From Geothermobacter sp964501815 (GTDB taxonomy: Bacteria > Desulfobacterota > Desulfuromonadia > Desulfuromonadales > Geothermobacteraceae), in the NCBI GenBank assembly GCA_964501815.1, contig CAZCUR010000001.1, positions 1-64,000 on the forward strand: DNA of 64,000 nt, written 5' to 3'. Below, one piece after another: positions 8,302 through 16,852 of this stretch. Below the pieces are notes generated by a model, which saw only the letters and a list, made by a program, of their open reading frames with translations, made no database searches and had not been told where the DNA came from. Made by a program: the position numbers and the translations under genes. Position 1 is the stretch's first letter, and every line of letters begins with the position of its first letter.

Positions 8302-9024
8302 ATGGCCGAACAGCCCAAATACCGCCGTATTCTACTCAAGCTCAGTGGCGAAGCGCTTGCCGGTGAGCAGGGGTATGGGATCGATCCCGAGGTCATTCAG
8401 ACCATTGCCCAGGAAGTCCGCGATGTGGTGACACTTGGGGTCGAGGTCGCCCTGGTGATCGGCGGTGGCAATATCTTCCGGGGGCTGGCGGCCTCCTCCC
8501 GTGGCATGGACCGGGCCAGCGCCGATTATATGGGGATGCTGGCCACGGTCATGAACAGCCTGGCCATGCAGGACGCCCTGGAAAAACTCGGAGTTGTGAC
8601 CCGGGTGCAGTCGGCCATCGAGATGCAGGAGATCGCCGAACCGTACATTCGCAGGCGGGCCATGCGGCATCTGGAAAAGGGGCGGGTGGTCATCTTTGCC
8701 GCCGGCACCGGCAATCCCTATTTCACCACCGATACGGCAGCCAGTCTGCGCGCCATGGAGATCGGCGCCGAGGTGATTCTCAAGGCGACCAAGGTTGACG
8801 GCGTGTACACCGCCGACCCCAACAAGGACCCCAACGCCGTCAAGTACAGCAGCCTCACCTATCTGGATGTGCTTGAGAAGGGGTTGCAGGTGATGGATGC
8901 CACGGCGACATCCCTGTGCATGGACAACCGGCTGCCTATTGTGGTATTTGACTTGACGGAGCGCGGCAATATCCGCCGTGTCGTGCTCGGTGATGAAATC
9001 GGTACCATTGTCAAAGGAGACTGA
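8302..9024 (+). CDS. pyrH: UMP kinase
   Basis: Phosphorylates UMP to UDP in pyrimidine nucleotide synthesis; bacterial enzymes are hexameric and of the amino-acid-kinase fold. The 240 residues show RILLKLSGEAL at the N-terminus, IGGGNIFRG for phosphate binding, GTGNPYFTTDTAA for UMP binding and ATKVDGVYTADP near the ATP site. The start is ATG 8302 with a G-rich site at 8292-8300. It lies 23 bases after tsf and 4 before frr. Confidence 0.97.
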   Translation: MAEQPKYRRILLKLSGEALAGEQGYGIDPEVIQTIAQEVRDVVTLGVEVALVIGGGNIFRGLAASSRGMDRASADYMGMLATVMNSLAMQDALEKLGVVTRVQSAIEMQEIAEPYIRRRAMRHLEKGRVVIFAAGTGNPYFTTDTAASLRAMEIGAEVILKATKVDGVYTADPNKDPNAVKYSSLTYLDVLEKGLQVMDATATSLCMDNRLPIVVFDLTERGNIRRVVLGDEIGTIVKGD

Positions 9025-9028
9025 CGGC

Positions 9029-9586
9029 ATGCTTGATGATGTCCGGAAAAAAGCAGCAGCCGGAATGGAGAAGGCCATTGAGGCGTTGAAGCGTGACCTC
9101 GGCAAGGTCCGCACCGGCCGTGCCTCCCTGTCTTTGCTCGATGATGTTCGGGTCGACTACTATGGCACGCCCACGCCGCTGAATCAGGTCGGGACCCTGG
9201 CTGTTCCCGAGCCGCGGCTGATCACCATTCAGCCCTGGGAAAAGAATCTGATTCCCGAAATCGAAAAAGCGATTATGAAGGCCGACCTTGGTCTGAACCC
9301 CAGCTCGGACGGACAGATTGTTCGCATCGCCATCCCGGCGCTTACCGAGGAACGGCGCAAGGAGATGGTCAAGGTCGTCAAGCGTATGGGCGAAGACTGC
9401 AAGATTGCGGTACGTAATGCCCGCCGAGACGCCAATGATGCGCTGAAAAAGCTTCTGAAAGACAAGGAGATTACCGAGGACGACCAGAAGCGGGGTGAGA
9501 AAGACATCCAGGATTTGACCGATAGTTACGTCAAGAAGGTTGACGAGATTCTTGAAGCCAAGGAAAAGGAGGTCATGGAAATCTGA
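9029..9586 (+). CDS. frr: Ribosome recycling factor
   Basis: With EF-G, splits post-termination ribosomes. The full-length 185-residue product has the characteristic KVRTGRAS near residue 30, YYGTPTPLNQ, and the long C-terminal helix of domain I containing VRNARRDAND. AAGGAG at 9014-9019 is nine bases before ATG 9029. The gene begins 4 bases after pyrH. Confidence 0.98.
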   Translation: MLDDVRKKAAAGMEKAIEALKRDLGKVRTGRASLSLLDDVRVDYYGTPTPLNQVGTLAVPEPRLITIQPWEKNLIPEIEKAIMKADLGLNPSSDGQIVRIAIPALTEERRKEMVKVVKRMGEDCKIAVRNARRDANDALKKLLKDKEITEDDQKRGEKDIQDLTDSYVKKVDEILEAKEKEVMEI

Positions 9587-9629
9587 CCTTGACCTTCGGG
9601 ACAACCCCAGACCAAAAGGAGAACGAACC

Positions 9630-9794
9630 ATGCATGTCATTTCTGATGAATGTATCGCTTGTGGTGCCTGTGCTGATACCTGCCCTGTTGGCGCCATCGA
9701 AGAGGGTGATCCGAAGTACGTGATCACCGAAGAGTGCACCGATTGTGGCACCTGTGTTGATGCCTGCCCGGTTTCCGCCATCTCCGAGGGCTGA
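9630..9794 (+). CDS. 2[4Fe-4S] ferredoxin
   Basis: A 54-residue low-potential electron carrier of the clostridial type. Two CxxCxxCxxxCP motifs (CIACGACADTCP and CTDCGTCVDACP) are spaced as in 8Fe ferredoxins, so each can ligate a [4Fe-4S] cluster. AAAAGGAG lies 10 bases before ATG 9630. It sits 43 bases after frr and just before a strong terminator, so it is probably the last gene of the rpsB transcript. This fits an anaerobic, electron-transfer-rich physiology; the partner enzymes are unknown. Confidence 0.95.
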   Translation: MHVISDECIACGACADTCPVGAIEEGDPKYVITEECTDCGTCVDACPVSAISEG

Positions 9795-9822
9795 TTCAGC
9801 ATCAGGGAAGTTTTGACGGAAT

Positions 9823-9869
9823 GAAAGGCGCCTCCGGCAGTTGTCCGGAGGCGCCTTTCGTGTTATTTT
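9823..9869 (+). terminator. Intrinsic terminator after the ferredoxin gene
   Basis: A perfect 15-bp stem (9823-9837 with 9845-9859) with a 7-base loop and a moderately T-rich tail (TGTTATTTT). It separates the rpsB-frr-ferredoxin block from uppS, which begins only 40 bases later without a clear promoter. Confidence 0.85.
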
Positions 9870-9908
9870 GTCCAACCTGTTCAACATCTCTGTTTCGTTT
9901 CGGTTTCT

Positions 9909-10655
9909 ATGCGTATTCCTGCACACTTGGCCATCATTATGGACGGCAACGGGCGTTGGGCCCGTCAGCGGAATCTGCCGCGTATCGCCGGGCACCGTCA
10001 GGGAGTTCGGGTGGTTCGCGATATCGTGCAGGAATGCCACCGGCTCGGTATCCGTTATCTGACCCTCTATGCCTTCAGCTCCGAGAACTGGGGGAGGCCG
10101 GATGATGAAGTCTCGGCTCTCATGGACCTTTTGTGCAGTTATCTGCAGTCGGAGCTCGAGCTGATGCTGGAAAATCGCATTCGGCTCAAGGTTATCGGCG
10201 AGCTCGACCGTTTGCCCCGCGGTGTGCGGCAAATGCTTTCGGATACCATGGAAAAGACCCGTACCAATTCGGACATGGTGCTGACTCTGGCCCTGAGCTA
10301 CGGCGCGCGCAACGAGCTGGCCAGAGCTGCACGAAAGGTGGCGGCCATGGCCCAGGCCGGGCTTCTGGCACCCGGCGAGATTAACGAACGGTTGCTCCAG
10401 ACCTTGCTTGATACCGCAGACATGCCCGATCCGGACCTGCTGATTCGAACCAGCGGCGAGATGAGGTTGAGCAATTTTCTGCTTTGGCAGCTGGCCTATG
10501 CCGAGCTGGTGTTCACTCCGGTATTGTGGCCCGATTTCACCCGGGATGAACTGCATCGTTGTCTTGAGGAATTCAGCCGGCGTGAGCGACGTTTCGGCCT
10601 GACCGATGAGCAGATCCGTTGCGGTTCGGTTGCCAACAGGAGGGTGAACGATTAA
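9909..10655 (+). CDS. uppS: Undecaprenyl diphosphate synthase
   Basis: Cis-prenyltransferase that extends farnesyl diphosphate to the C55 carrier lipid used for peptidoglycan and LPS. The 248 residues carry the catalytic IIMDGNGRWA near residue 10, LYAFSSENW around 54-62, and the RTSGEMRLSNF and WQLAYAEL motifs near the C-terminal third. It starts at ATG 9909 with no good Shine-Dalgarno site. Its stop overlaps the putative ATT start of cdsA. The five genes uppS to tsaB are packed with overlaps or gaps of at most one base. Confidence 0.97.
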   Translation: MRIPAHLAIIMDGNGRWARQRNLPRIAGHRQGVRVVRDIVQECHRLGIRYLTLYAFSSENWGRPDDEVSALMDLLCSYLQSELELMLENRIRLKVIGELDRLPRGVRQMLSDTMEKTRTNSDMVLTLALSYGARNELARAARKVAAMAQAGLLAPGEINERLLQTLLDTADMPDPDLLIRTSGEMRLSNFLLWQLAYAELVFTPVLWPDFTRDELHRCLEEFSRRERRFGLTDEQIRCGSVANRRVND

Positions 10656-11460
10656 ACAGCGTGTTCTGACAGGGGCCATCGCCCTGCCACTGCTTGTCCT
10701 TTTTGTCCTGTATGCTGAGCGTCACCTGTTTTTGGGGCTGATCGTCGTTGTGCAGGGGCTTGCCCAGGTGGAGTTCCAGCGGATGGCGCTGCCCCAGTGT
10801 AACCGCCTTGCCGAATGGTTGGGGATCGGGTTGGCCGCAGGGCTGCTGATCAGCCTCGGTCTCGGCCATTGGGCCCTTGCCTGGGGGGTTGCCGCCTTTG
10901 GGCTGCTGATGCTCTGCGGCGTCTGGCTCTTTCGGCACCAGGATTTGACCAAAGCAGCCGGCCTTTGCGGTCTGAGCTTGCTCGGTGTTTTCTATCTTTC
11001 CCTGCCTCTGGCCTTTCTGGTCGGGCTCTTTTCCGGCCTGGAAGGGCGCCGTTGGGTTTTTTTTGTTCTTTTGACCGTCATGATGACCGATACGCTGGCC
11101 CTGCTGGTCGGACAGCGCCTTGGCAGGCGTCCGCTCTATGCGGCGGTCAGCCCCAATAAAAGCATCGAAGGGGCGCTGGGCGGGCTGGCCGGCGGCGCAA
11201 TTGCCGGCCTGGTGGCCCCGCTGACCTTTTTCCCCCTGCCGGTATGGTTCGCCTTGCCTGTGGCTCTGCTTCTCAGTTGCGCCGGTCAGCTGGGGGACCT
11301 GTTCGAGTCGATGCTCAAACGGAGCTTTGGCGTCAAGGATTCCGGCACCCTCATCCCGGGTCACGGGGGGATGCTCGACCGGCTTGACAGTCTGCTGTTC
11401 GCCTTCCCCGTTGCCTATGGTGGCCAGTTGCTGTGGCAGATGATGGAGCTTCGTCCATGA
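10651..11460 (+). CDS. cdsA: Phosphatidate cytidylyltransferase, probable ATT start
   Basis: Forms CDP-diacylglycerol from phosphatidate and CTP in the inner membrane, feeding phospholipid synthesis. About eight membrane helices can be read, and the C-terminal family signature KDSGTLIPGHGGMLDRLDS is intact. No ATG, GTG or TTG exists early in the frame. The frame opens after a stop at 10645-10647, and an AGGAGG (10638-10643) lies seven bases before ATT 10651. Reading from ATT gives (M)KQRVLTGAIALPLL, the normal CdsA N-terminus, and a 269-residue protein. The first TTG (10732) would remove the first helix. The stop overlaps dxr as ATGA. Confidence 0.93.
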   Translation: MKQRVLTGAIALPLLVLFVLYAERHLFLGLIVVVQGLAQVEFQRMALPQCNRLAEWLGIGLAAGLLISLGLGHWALAWGVAAFGLLMLCGVWLFRHQDLTKAAGLCGLSLLGVFYLSLPLAFLVGLFSGLEGRRWVFFVLLTVMMTDTLALLVGQRLGRRPLYAAVSPNKSIEGALGGLAGGAIAGLVAPLTFFPLPVWFALPVALLLSCAGQLGDLFESMLKRSFGVKDSGTLIPGHGGMLDRLDSLLFAFPVAYGGQLLWQMMELRP

Positions 11461-12629
11461 AAAAAGGCCTGGCCATACTCGGAGCCACCGGTTCGATCGG
11501 ATGTTCTACCCTGGAGATCGTCGACCTCTACCCGGACCGGTTTGAGGTGGTGTGTCTGTCGGCGGGGCGCAATCTGGAGCGACTGGCACAGCAGATTCGG
11601 CGCCACCGGCCGCGACGTGTGGCAGTTTTGTCCGAGCAGGATGCGTACAACCTTGCCGACCTTCTGGATGGTGACCTCCCCGAAATAGGTTTTGGCCTGG
11701 ACGGGTTGGTCGCCTGCGCCACCGAGGCCGGTGTCGACATGGTGGTGTCGGCGATAGTCGGCGCTGCCGGTCTGGTGCCGACCATGCGTGCCATTGAAGC
11801 CGGCAAGGATATTGCCCTGGCCAACAAGGAAACACTGGTAGCCGCGGGGGAGGCGGTCATGACCGCGGTCCGGCACCATGGCGTCAACCTCTATCCTGTC
11901 GACAGTGAGCATTCAGCCATTTTCCAGGCTCTTCAGGGGCGACAGGGCAATGTGCTCCGACGGCTGATACTCACAGCATCCGGCGGTCCCTTCCGGACCT
12001 GGCCCCTTGGCCGCCTTCAGGGTGTGACACGGGAACAGGCCCTGGACCATCCGAACTGGTCCATGGGGCCCAAAATCACCATCGATTCAGCCACCATGAT
12101 GAACAAGGGGCTGGAGGTGATCGAAGCCAGCTGGCTGTTCGATCTCCCGGCCGACCAGATTGCGGTGCATATCCATCCACAGAGCATCGTCCATTCGATG
12201 GTGGAATACCTTGATGGCTCGGTGATTGCCCAGATGGGAGTGCCGGACATGAAGGTGCCCATCGCCTATGCCATCGCCTATCCCGAGCGCCTGGAACTGC
12301 CGCTGGAGCCGCTGGACCTTTGCCGACTCGGGCAACTGACCTTCGAGCAGCCCGACCCACAACGTTTTCCCTGTCTTGAACTCGCCTACCGTGCCCTGCG
12401 CAGCGGAGGTACCGCTCCGGCGGTCCTCAATGCCGCCAATGAAGTGGCGGTCGATGCCTTTCTGGAGCAGCGTATCGGATTTATGGATATTCCGGAGGTA
12501 ATTGCCGCTGTGCTCGACCGGCACAAGGTGGGTGACTGCACCGATGTCGAACAGGCTCTGGAAGCTGATCGGTGGGGGCGGGCCGAGTCGCGGGCACTTT
12601 TGCTTTCAAAGGGGGTAAACCTGCGTTGA
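11457..12629 (+). CDS. dxr: 1-deoxy-D-xylulose 5-phosphate reductoisomerase
   Basis: Converts DXP to 2-C-methylerythritol 4-phosphate with NADPH, the first committed step of the MEP isoprenoid pathway. The 390 residues show the NADPH motif LGATGSIGCST at residues 6-16, ANKETLVAAGE, the metal/substrate motif VDSEHSAIFQ, and the catalytic-loop region around TASGGPFR. ATG 11457 overlaps the cdsA stop (ATGA). The later MEP gene ispH lies at 50.9 kb in this window. Confidence 0.97.
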   Translation: MKKGLAILGATGSIGCSTLEIVDLYPDRFEVVCLSAGRNLERLAQQIRRHRPRRVAVLSEQDAYNLADLLDGDLPEIGFGLDGLVACATEAGVDMVVSAIVGAAGLVPTMRAIEAGKDIALANKETLVAAGEAVMTAVRHHGVNLYPVDSEHSAIFQALQGRQGNVLRRLILTASGGPFRTWPLGRLQGVTREQALDHPNWSMGPKITIDSATMMNKGLEVIEASWLFDLPADQIAVHIHPQSIVHSMVEYLDGSVIAQMGVPDMKVPIAYAIAYPERLELPLEPLDLCRLGQLTFEQPDPQRFPCLELAYRALRSGGTAPAVLNAANEVAVDAFLEQRIGFMDIPEVIAAVLDRHKVGDCTDVEQALEADRWGRAESRALLLSKGVNLR

Positions 12630-13972
12630 TTTATCTGGTTTCCGGCATCATCATGCTCGGTGTCCTCATCTTTGTGCATGAGTTCGGGCATTTTTGTGTC
12701 GCCAAGCTCAGCGGCGTCAAGGTTTTGAAGTTTTCTCTCGGTTTCGGGCCCCGGATTTTCTCCGTGACCCGCGGCGAGACCGAGTATCAAATCAGCATGA
12801 TTCCCCTGGGGGGCTATGTCCAAATGCTCGGGGAGGGACAGGGAGACGCCGAGGAGATTCCGCCCGAGGACGAGGAGCGATCCTTCGCGCGCAAATCCCT
12901 GGGTCGTCGCACCGCGATTGTCGCTGCCGGGCCCCTGATGAATCTTGTGCTTCCGTTTGTGATTCTGCCTGTAACCTACCTGATCGGCATCAACCTGCCG
13001 GCCTTTCTCGATCAACCTCCCTGTGCCGGGTACGTCTACGAACAGAGCCCTGCAAGTCGTGCCGGGCTGATGCGGGGAGACTGTATCCTGACGGTGAACG
13101 GGAAACCGGTGGCGACCTGGAGCGACACCAATCAGGCGTTGCTCAGTTCGGTCGGGCGCCAGGTTGAGCTGGTTGTCGAGCGGGAAGGGGAACGCCGGGT
13201 GGTCCTTTTGGACGCGGCGGTCGGGCAGGTCGAGGATTTGCAGCTGCGCAACCTGGGCGTTTTTCCTGTGCGGCCTGCTGTGGTCGGGAGGGTGATGCCG
13301 GGGCTGCCGGCTGAAAAGGCCGGTCTGAAAACGGGAGACCGCATTGTTGCCATCGGCGGGGAGCCTGTCTCCTCCTGGTATGACCTGACCGGGCTGGTTC
13401 AGCGGACCGGCGGTCAGGCGACCGAGGTTGTCATTGAGCGTTCAGGTCGCCTTCTGACCCTGACCCTGGCACCGGAAAAACAGCCCGAACAGGAGCGTTA
13501 CCTGATCGGCATCGAACCGGATGTGCCCACCGTTTTCAAGCGTTATGGTCTGCTTGAGGCTGTCGGGGCAGGGGGGCGGCAGGCTGTCGATATTATCGAG
13601 CTCACTCTGGTCTTTATCCAGAAACTTTTCAGCGGCGAGGTCTCGTCCAAAAATATCGGCGGGCCGATTATGGTTTTTCAGATGGCCGGTCAGGCCGCGC
13701 AGACGGGTGTCGCCACCGTCTTGACCATGCTGGCCTTTTTGAGCATCCAGTTGGGCATTCTCAATCTGTTGCCCATTCCCATTCTGGATGGCGGTCATCT
13801 CTTCTTCTATGCCTTTGAATTTGTCTTTCGCAAACCGCTGTCAATGCGCGCTCGCGAGATGGCCCAGCAGGTGGGACTGATTCTCCTCATCATGCTGATG
13901 GTGCTTGCCTTCTACAACGACATAACCCGGATGAAATGGTTCGAGCAGCTGTTTGGTCTGGTCGGTGGCTGA
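12626..13972 (+). CDS. rseP: RIP metalloprotease RseP (site-2 protease)
   Basis: Inner-membrane zinc protease that cleaves transmembrane anti-sigma factors and signal-peptide remnants. The 448 residues contain the zinc site HEFGH in the first helix (about residue 19), two PDZ domains (about 120-200 and 210-290) and the conserved LLPIPILDGG segment carrying the third metal ligand. A last membrane helix follows. The start is TTG 12626, which overlaps the dxr stop (TTGA) and has a GGGGGT site nine bases upstream. The next ATG (12653) would cut into the first helix. Its usual target, an RseA-type anti-sigma factor, is not in the window. Confidence 0.95.
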   Translation: MIYLVSGIIMLGVLIFVHEFGHFCVAKLSGVKVLKFSLGFGPRIFSVTRGETEYQISMIPLGGYVQMLGEGQGDAEEIPPEDEERSFARKSLGRRTAIVAAGPLMNLVLPFVILPVTYLIGINLPAFLDQPPCAGYVYEQSPASRAGLMRGDCILTVNGKPVATWSDTNQALLSSVGRQVELVVEREGERRVVLLDAAVGQVEDLQLRNLGVFPVRPAVVGRVMPGLPAEKAGLKTGDRIVAIGGEPVSSWYDLTGLVQRTGGQATEVVIERSGRLLTLTLAPEKQPEQERYLIGIEPDVPTVFKRYGLLEAVGAGGRQAVDIIELTLVFIQKLFSGEVSSKNIGGPIMVFQMAGQAAQTGVATVLTMLAFLSIQLGILNLLPIPILDGGHLFFYAFEFVFRKPLSMRAREMAQQVGLILLIMLMVLAFYNDITRMKWFEQLFGLVGG

Positions 13973-13973
13973 C

Positions 13974-14681
13974 ATGTCCGGGCGCTATCTGATTGTCGAT
14001 ACATCGACACCTGCCGGCAGTCTGGCCCTGTGTGAAAACGGCCGGGTTCTGGTCGAATATCGGCGCAGCCTGCCGGGTACCCACACCGAATGGCTGCTGG
14101 CCGCCATGGACCAGCTTCTTGCGCAGGCCGGAATTTCGCCCCGGCAACTGGAGGCGCTGGCGGCGGTTGTCGGCCCGGGATCTTTCACCGGTCTGCGTGT
14201 CGGCCTGGCCACCGTCAAGGGGGTTGCGCTGGCGGCTGATCTGCCGGTTGTGCCCCTTTCTTCCCTGGAATTGCTCGCCTGTGCCGTGCCCTACGCAGCC
14301 GAACCGGTGTGTGCCCTGCTCGATGCGCGCAAAAGCGAGGTTTACTTTGGTCTCTACGATACCTCAGACGGCTGCCCGGTTGCTGTTGCCGACGATGAGG
14401 TTTTGCCTCCCGCCGAACTTTCGACGCGCCTGCGGGAACCGGTGCTGATGGTGGGCGATGGGGCCTGGGTTTACCGGGACCAGCTGGCTGACCTGGCAGG
14501 CCGGGGGTGCCGGTTCGCCTCGCCCTGTCTGGGCAGTCCGAGAGCGGCCCTCGGCGCGGAACTGGTTGTTCGCCGTCTCAAGGAAAAATGCAGCGTCAGT
14601 GCCGCCTCGCTGGTGCCGCGCTATCTGCGCGCCTCGGAGGCGGAACGTGCAAGAAACAAAGGGGATTTGCCGTCCCTTTGA
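13974..14681 (+). CDS. tsaB: tRNA threonylcarbamoyladenosine synthesis protein TsaB
   Basis: Non-catalytic partner of TsaD in making t6A37 on ANN-decoding tRNAs. The 235 residues show the ASKHA-fold start LIVDTSTPAGSLAL, the THTEWLL segment, and the family signature GPGSFTGLRVGLATVKG near residues 65-81. It begins one base after the rseP stop and has no separate ribosome site, so translation is likely coupled. It is the last gene of the uppS transcript; a new promoter begins four bases after its stop. Confidence 0.93.
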   Translation: MSGRYLIVDTSTPAGSLALCENGRVLVEYRRSLPGTHTEWLLAAMDQLLAQAGISPRQLEALAAVVGPGSFTGLRVGLATVKGVALAADLPVVPLSSLELLACAVPYAAEPVCALLDARKSEVYFGLYDTSDGCPVAVADDEVLPPAELSTRLREPVLMVGDGAWVYRDQLADLAGRGCRFASPCLGSPRAALGAELVVRRLKEKCSVSAASLVPRYLRASEAERARNKGDLPSL

Positions 14682-14684
14682 CGG

Positions 14685-14713
14685 TTGACATCCCCTTGGC
14701 GCTCGGCTATTTT
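14685..14713 (+). promoter_or_regulatory. Sigma70-type promoter for the DUF465 gene
   Basis: A perfect TTGACA (14685-14690), a 17-base spacer and -10 TATTTT (14708-14713). The predicted start near 14720 leaves a leader of about 33 bases containing AGGAGG. It begins four bases after the tsaB stop. Confidence 0.75.
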
Positions 14714-14752
14714 GGTCCTAACCTGTCAACCCCAACCTTCAGGAGGTGGCCC

Positions 14753-14974
14753 ATGCCGGTGAGCGACGAAGTTCTGGTCGAAAAGCTCTGCAATGAAAAT
14801 CCCCGTTTCAGAATGCTTTACGAAGAACATCTGTTGCTGGAAAAACAACTCGCCGAACTGGACCAGAAGTCATACCTGACACCGGAAGAAGAACTGGAAC
14901 GAAAAAAGGTACAAAAGCTCAAACTCGCCGGCAAGGATGAGATGGAAGCCATCCTGCGAAACTTTCGTTCCTGA
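14753..14974 (+). CDS. DUF465 (YdcH-like) small protein
   Basis: A 73-residue, highly charged, all-helical protein of the DUF465/YdcH type. The central pattern FRMLYEEHLLLEKQLAEL followed by a helix rich in Lys and Leu matches the family, which has no settled function. It has its own consensus promoter, a strong site (AGGAGG six bases before ATG 14753) and its own terminator. It is therefore an independent single-gene unit and probably well expressed. Confidence 0.85.
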   Translation: MPVSDEVLVEKLCNENPRFRMLYEEHLLLEKQLAELDQKSYLTPEEELERKKVQKLKLAGKDEMEAILRNFRS

Positions 14975-14995
14975 CCAGTCCTGGATAGGATGCCG

Positions 14996-15036
14996 GCAAA
15001 GGGTTTAAGCCACAAGGCTTAAGCCCTTTGCTTTTA
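14996..15036 (+). terminator. Intrinsic terminator after the DUF465 gene
   Basis: A 16-bp stem with one G-T pair (14996-15011 with 15016-15031), an ACAA loop and a TTTTA tail. A weak promoter-like pair (TTGCTT at 15028-15033, TAACGA at 15050-15055) overlaps its 3' arm and could serve ilvD. Confidence 0.85.
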
Positions 15037-15108
15037 TGAGCCGCTTTTTTAACGATAAAACCTTGTTTGACGGCGCCGAACAGGGCGCTGTGTGGAGAGT
15101 GGAACACA

Positions 15109-16773
15109 ATGACCAGCAAGCGAAGCGATGCCATTACCCAGGGATTTGAACGGACCCCCCATCGGGCCCTGCTCAAAAGCACCGGTGTTTCCGACAGCCA
15201 GATGGAACGGCCGTTCATCGGTATTGCCTCATCCTTCACAGACCTTATTCCGGGGCACACCGGCATGCGGGATCTGGAGCGCTTTATTGAAAAGGGCGTC
15301 CATTCCGGTGGGGGGTACAGCTTTATTTTCGGCATTCCCGGTGTTTGTGACGGGATCGCCATGGGGCACAAGGGGATGCACTATTCCCTGCCGACCCGTG
15401 AACTGATCGCCGATATGGTGGAATCCATCGCCGAGGCGCACCGGCTTGACGGGCTGGTTTTGCTGACCAACTGCGACAAGATTACCCCGGGCATGCTCAT
15501 GGCGGCCGCCCGACTCGACATTCCGGCCATCGTGGTCACCGCGGGGCCGTCGCTGACAGATTCCGGCCGTGGTGGCAAACGCTATTCCTTTGTGACCGAC
15601 ACCTTCGAGGCCATGGGACAGTACAAGGCCGGCGTGATCGATGATGCCCAGCTCAAGGTCTGTGAAGACCATGCCTGTCCGACCGCCGGATCCTGCCAGG
15701 GGTTGTTTACCGCCAACACCATGGCGGTCCTGACCGAAACCATGGGCATGAGTCTGCCGCGCTGCGGTACCGCTCCGGCGGTTTCTTCCCTGAAGCGTCG
15801 CATCGCCTTTGCCTCCGGTGAAAAGATTGTCGAACTGGTGCGGGACAATGTCACCCCGCGTCAGATCATGACCCGGGCCGCTTTCGAAAACGCTATCCGG
15901 GTCGACCTGGCTTTGGGCGGGTCCTCCAATACGGTTTTGCATCTGCTCGCCATCGCCCGGGAAGCCGGAGTCGAGCTGCCTCTGGACCTGTTTGACCAGC
16001 TCAGCCGTACGACCCCGCAGCTGGCATCGATGAACCCCGGAGGAAAGCATTTCATGGAGGACCTCGACGCGGCTGGGGGGGTCCCCGGCGTGATGAAACA
16101 GCTGGGCGAGCTGATTCAGGACAACCCGACCCTTCTTGGTGTCACCGTCCGGCAGATAGCCGCCAGCCAGGCCGAGGTTGATGAGGAGGTCATCCGGCCG
16201 ATGGCGTCACCGGTTCGTCCGGAGGGGGGAATCGCCATACTGCAGGGCAATCTGGCTCCCAAAGGGGCTGTGGTCAAACAGTCCGGCGTTTCGGAAAAAA
16301 TGATGGTTTTTGAGGGAACCGCCCGCTGTTTCGATTCAGAGGAGGAGGCCATGACCGCCCTGATGGGAGGGAAAATCAAAGCCGGGGATGTCGTGGTCAT
16401 AAGGTATGAAGGCCCGCGTGGCGGCCCGGGCATGCGTGAAATGCTGGCGCCGACGGCCACCTTGATGGGACTGGGGTTGGGCGATTCCGTCGCCCTGATC
16501 ACCGACGGCCGTTTTTCCGGGGGGACCCGGGGGCCCTGCATCGGCCACATTTCTCCCGAAGCGGCTGAAGGCGGGCCCATAGCGCTGGTGGAGGACGGCG
16601 ACCGGATTCGCCTCGATATCCCCAACCGTTCGCTTCAGCTTTTGGTCGATGAAGCGGAGCTGGCCCGGCGCCAGGCAGCATGGAAGGCTCCGGAACCAAA
16701 GATCGGGACCGGTTGGCTTGCCCGCTACGCCAAGGTGGTTACCTCGGCCCATACCGGGGCTGTGTGTGAATAA
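15109..16773 (+). CDS. ilvD: Dihydroxyacid dehydratase
   Basis: Iron-sulfur enzyme that dehydrates dihydroxy acids to the 2-keto acid precursors of valine and isoleucine. The 554 residues are the usual length. Cluster-region cysteines lie in LTNCDKITPGM (about residue 120) and in DHACPTAGSCQGLF (about 190). The C-terminal signature ALITDGRFSGGTRG is intact. The start is ATG 15109 with a GGAGAG site about 10 bases upstream. It leads ilvD-ilvB-ilvN-ilvC. Pathway order here differs from gene order, since IlvD acts after IlvC. Confidence 0.97.
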   Translation: MTSKRSDAITQGFERTPHRALLKSTGVSDSQMERPFIGIASSFTDLIPGHTGMRDLERFIEKGVHSGGGYSFIFGIPGVCDGIAMGHKGMHYSLPTRELIADMVESIAEAHRLDGLVLLTNCDKITPGMLMAAARLDIPAIVVTAGPSLTDSGRGGKRYSFVTDTFEAMGQYKAGVIDDAQLKVCEDHACPTAGSCQGLFTANTMAVLTETMGMSLPRCGTAPAVSSLKRRIAFASGEKIVELVRDNVTPRQIMTRAAFENAIRVDLALGGSSNTVLHLLAIAREAGVELPLDLFDQLSRTTPQLASMNPGGKHFMEDLDAAGGVPGVMKQLGELIQDNPTLLGVTVRQIAASQAEVDEEVIRPMASPVRPEGGIAILQGNLAPKGAVVKQSGVSEKMMVFEGTARCFDSEEEAMTALMGGKIKAGDVVVIRYEGPRGGPGMREMLAPTATLMGLGLGDSVALITDGRFSGGTRGPCIGHISPEAAEGGPIALVEDGDRIRLDIPNRSLQLLVDEAELARRQAAWKAPEPKIGTGWLARYAKVVTSAHTGAVCE

Positions 16774-16852
16774 CAGAGTCGGCGGGGACCGGCACTGATA
16801 TCCTTTCCGGGTTTTGGCCCGGGCTTTTTCGAACAAGGGGAGGAGGTTTCGC

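Noticed and set aside
10573..11364. Minus-strand open frame opposite cdsA
   Set aside because: Gln/Pro-rich shadow frame; cdsA on the plus strand has full family motifs.
16774..16852. Attenuator before ilvB (CCGGG/CCCGG hairpin with T5 at 16807-16829)
   Set aside because: The stem is only five base pairs with a base between stem and T tract, and no Val/Ile/Leu-rich leader peptide precedes it. Too weak to list.
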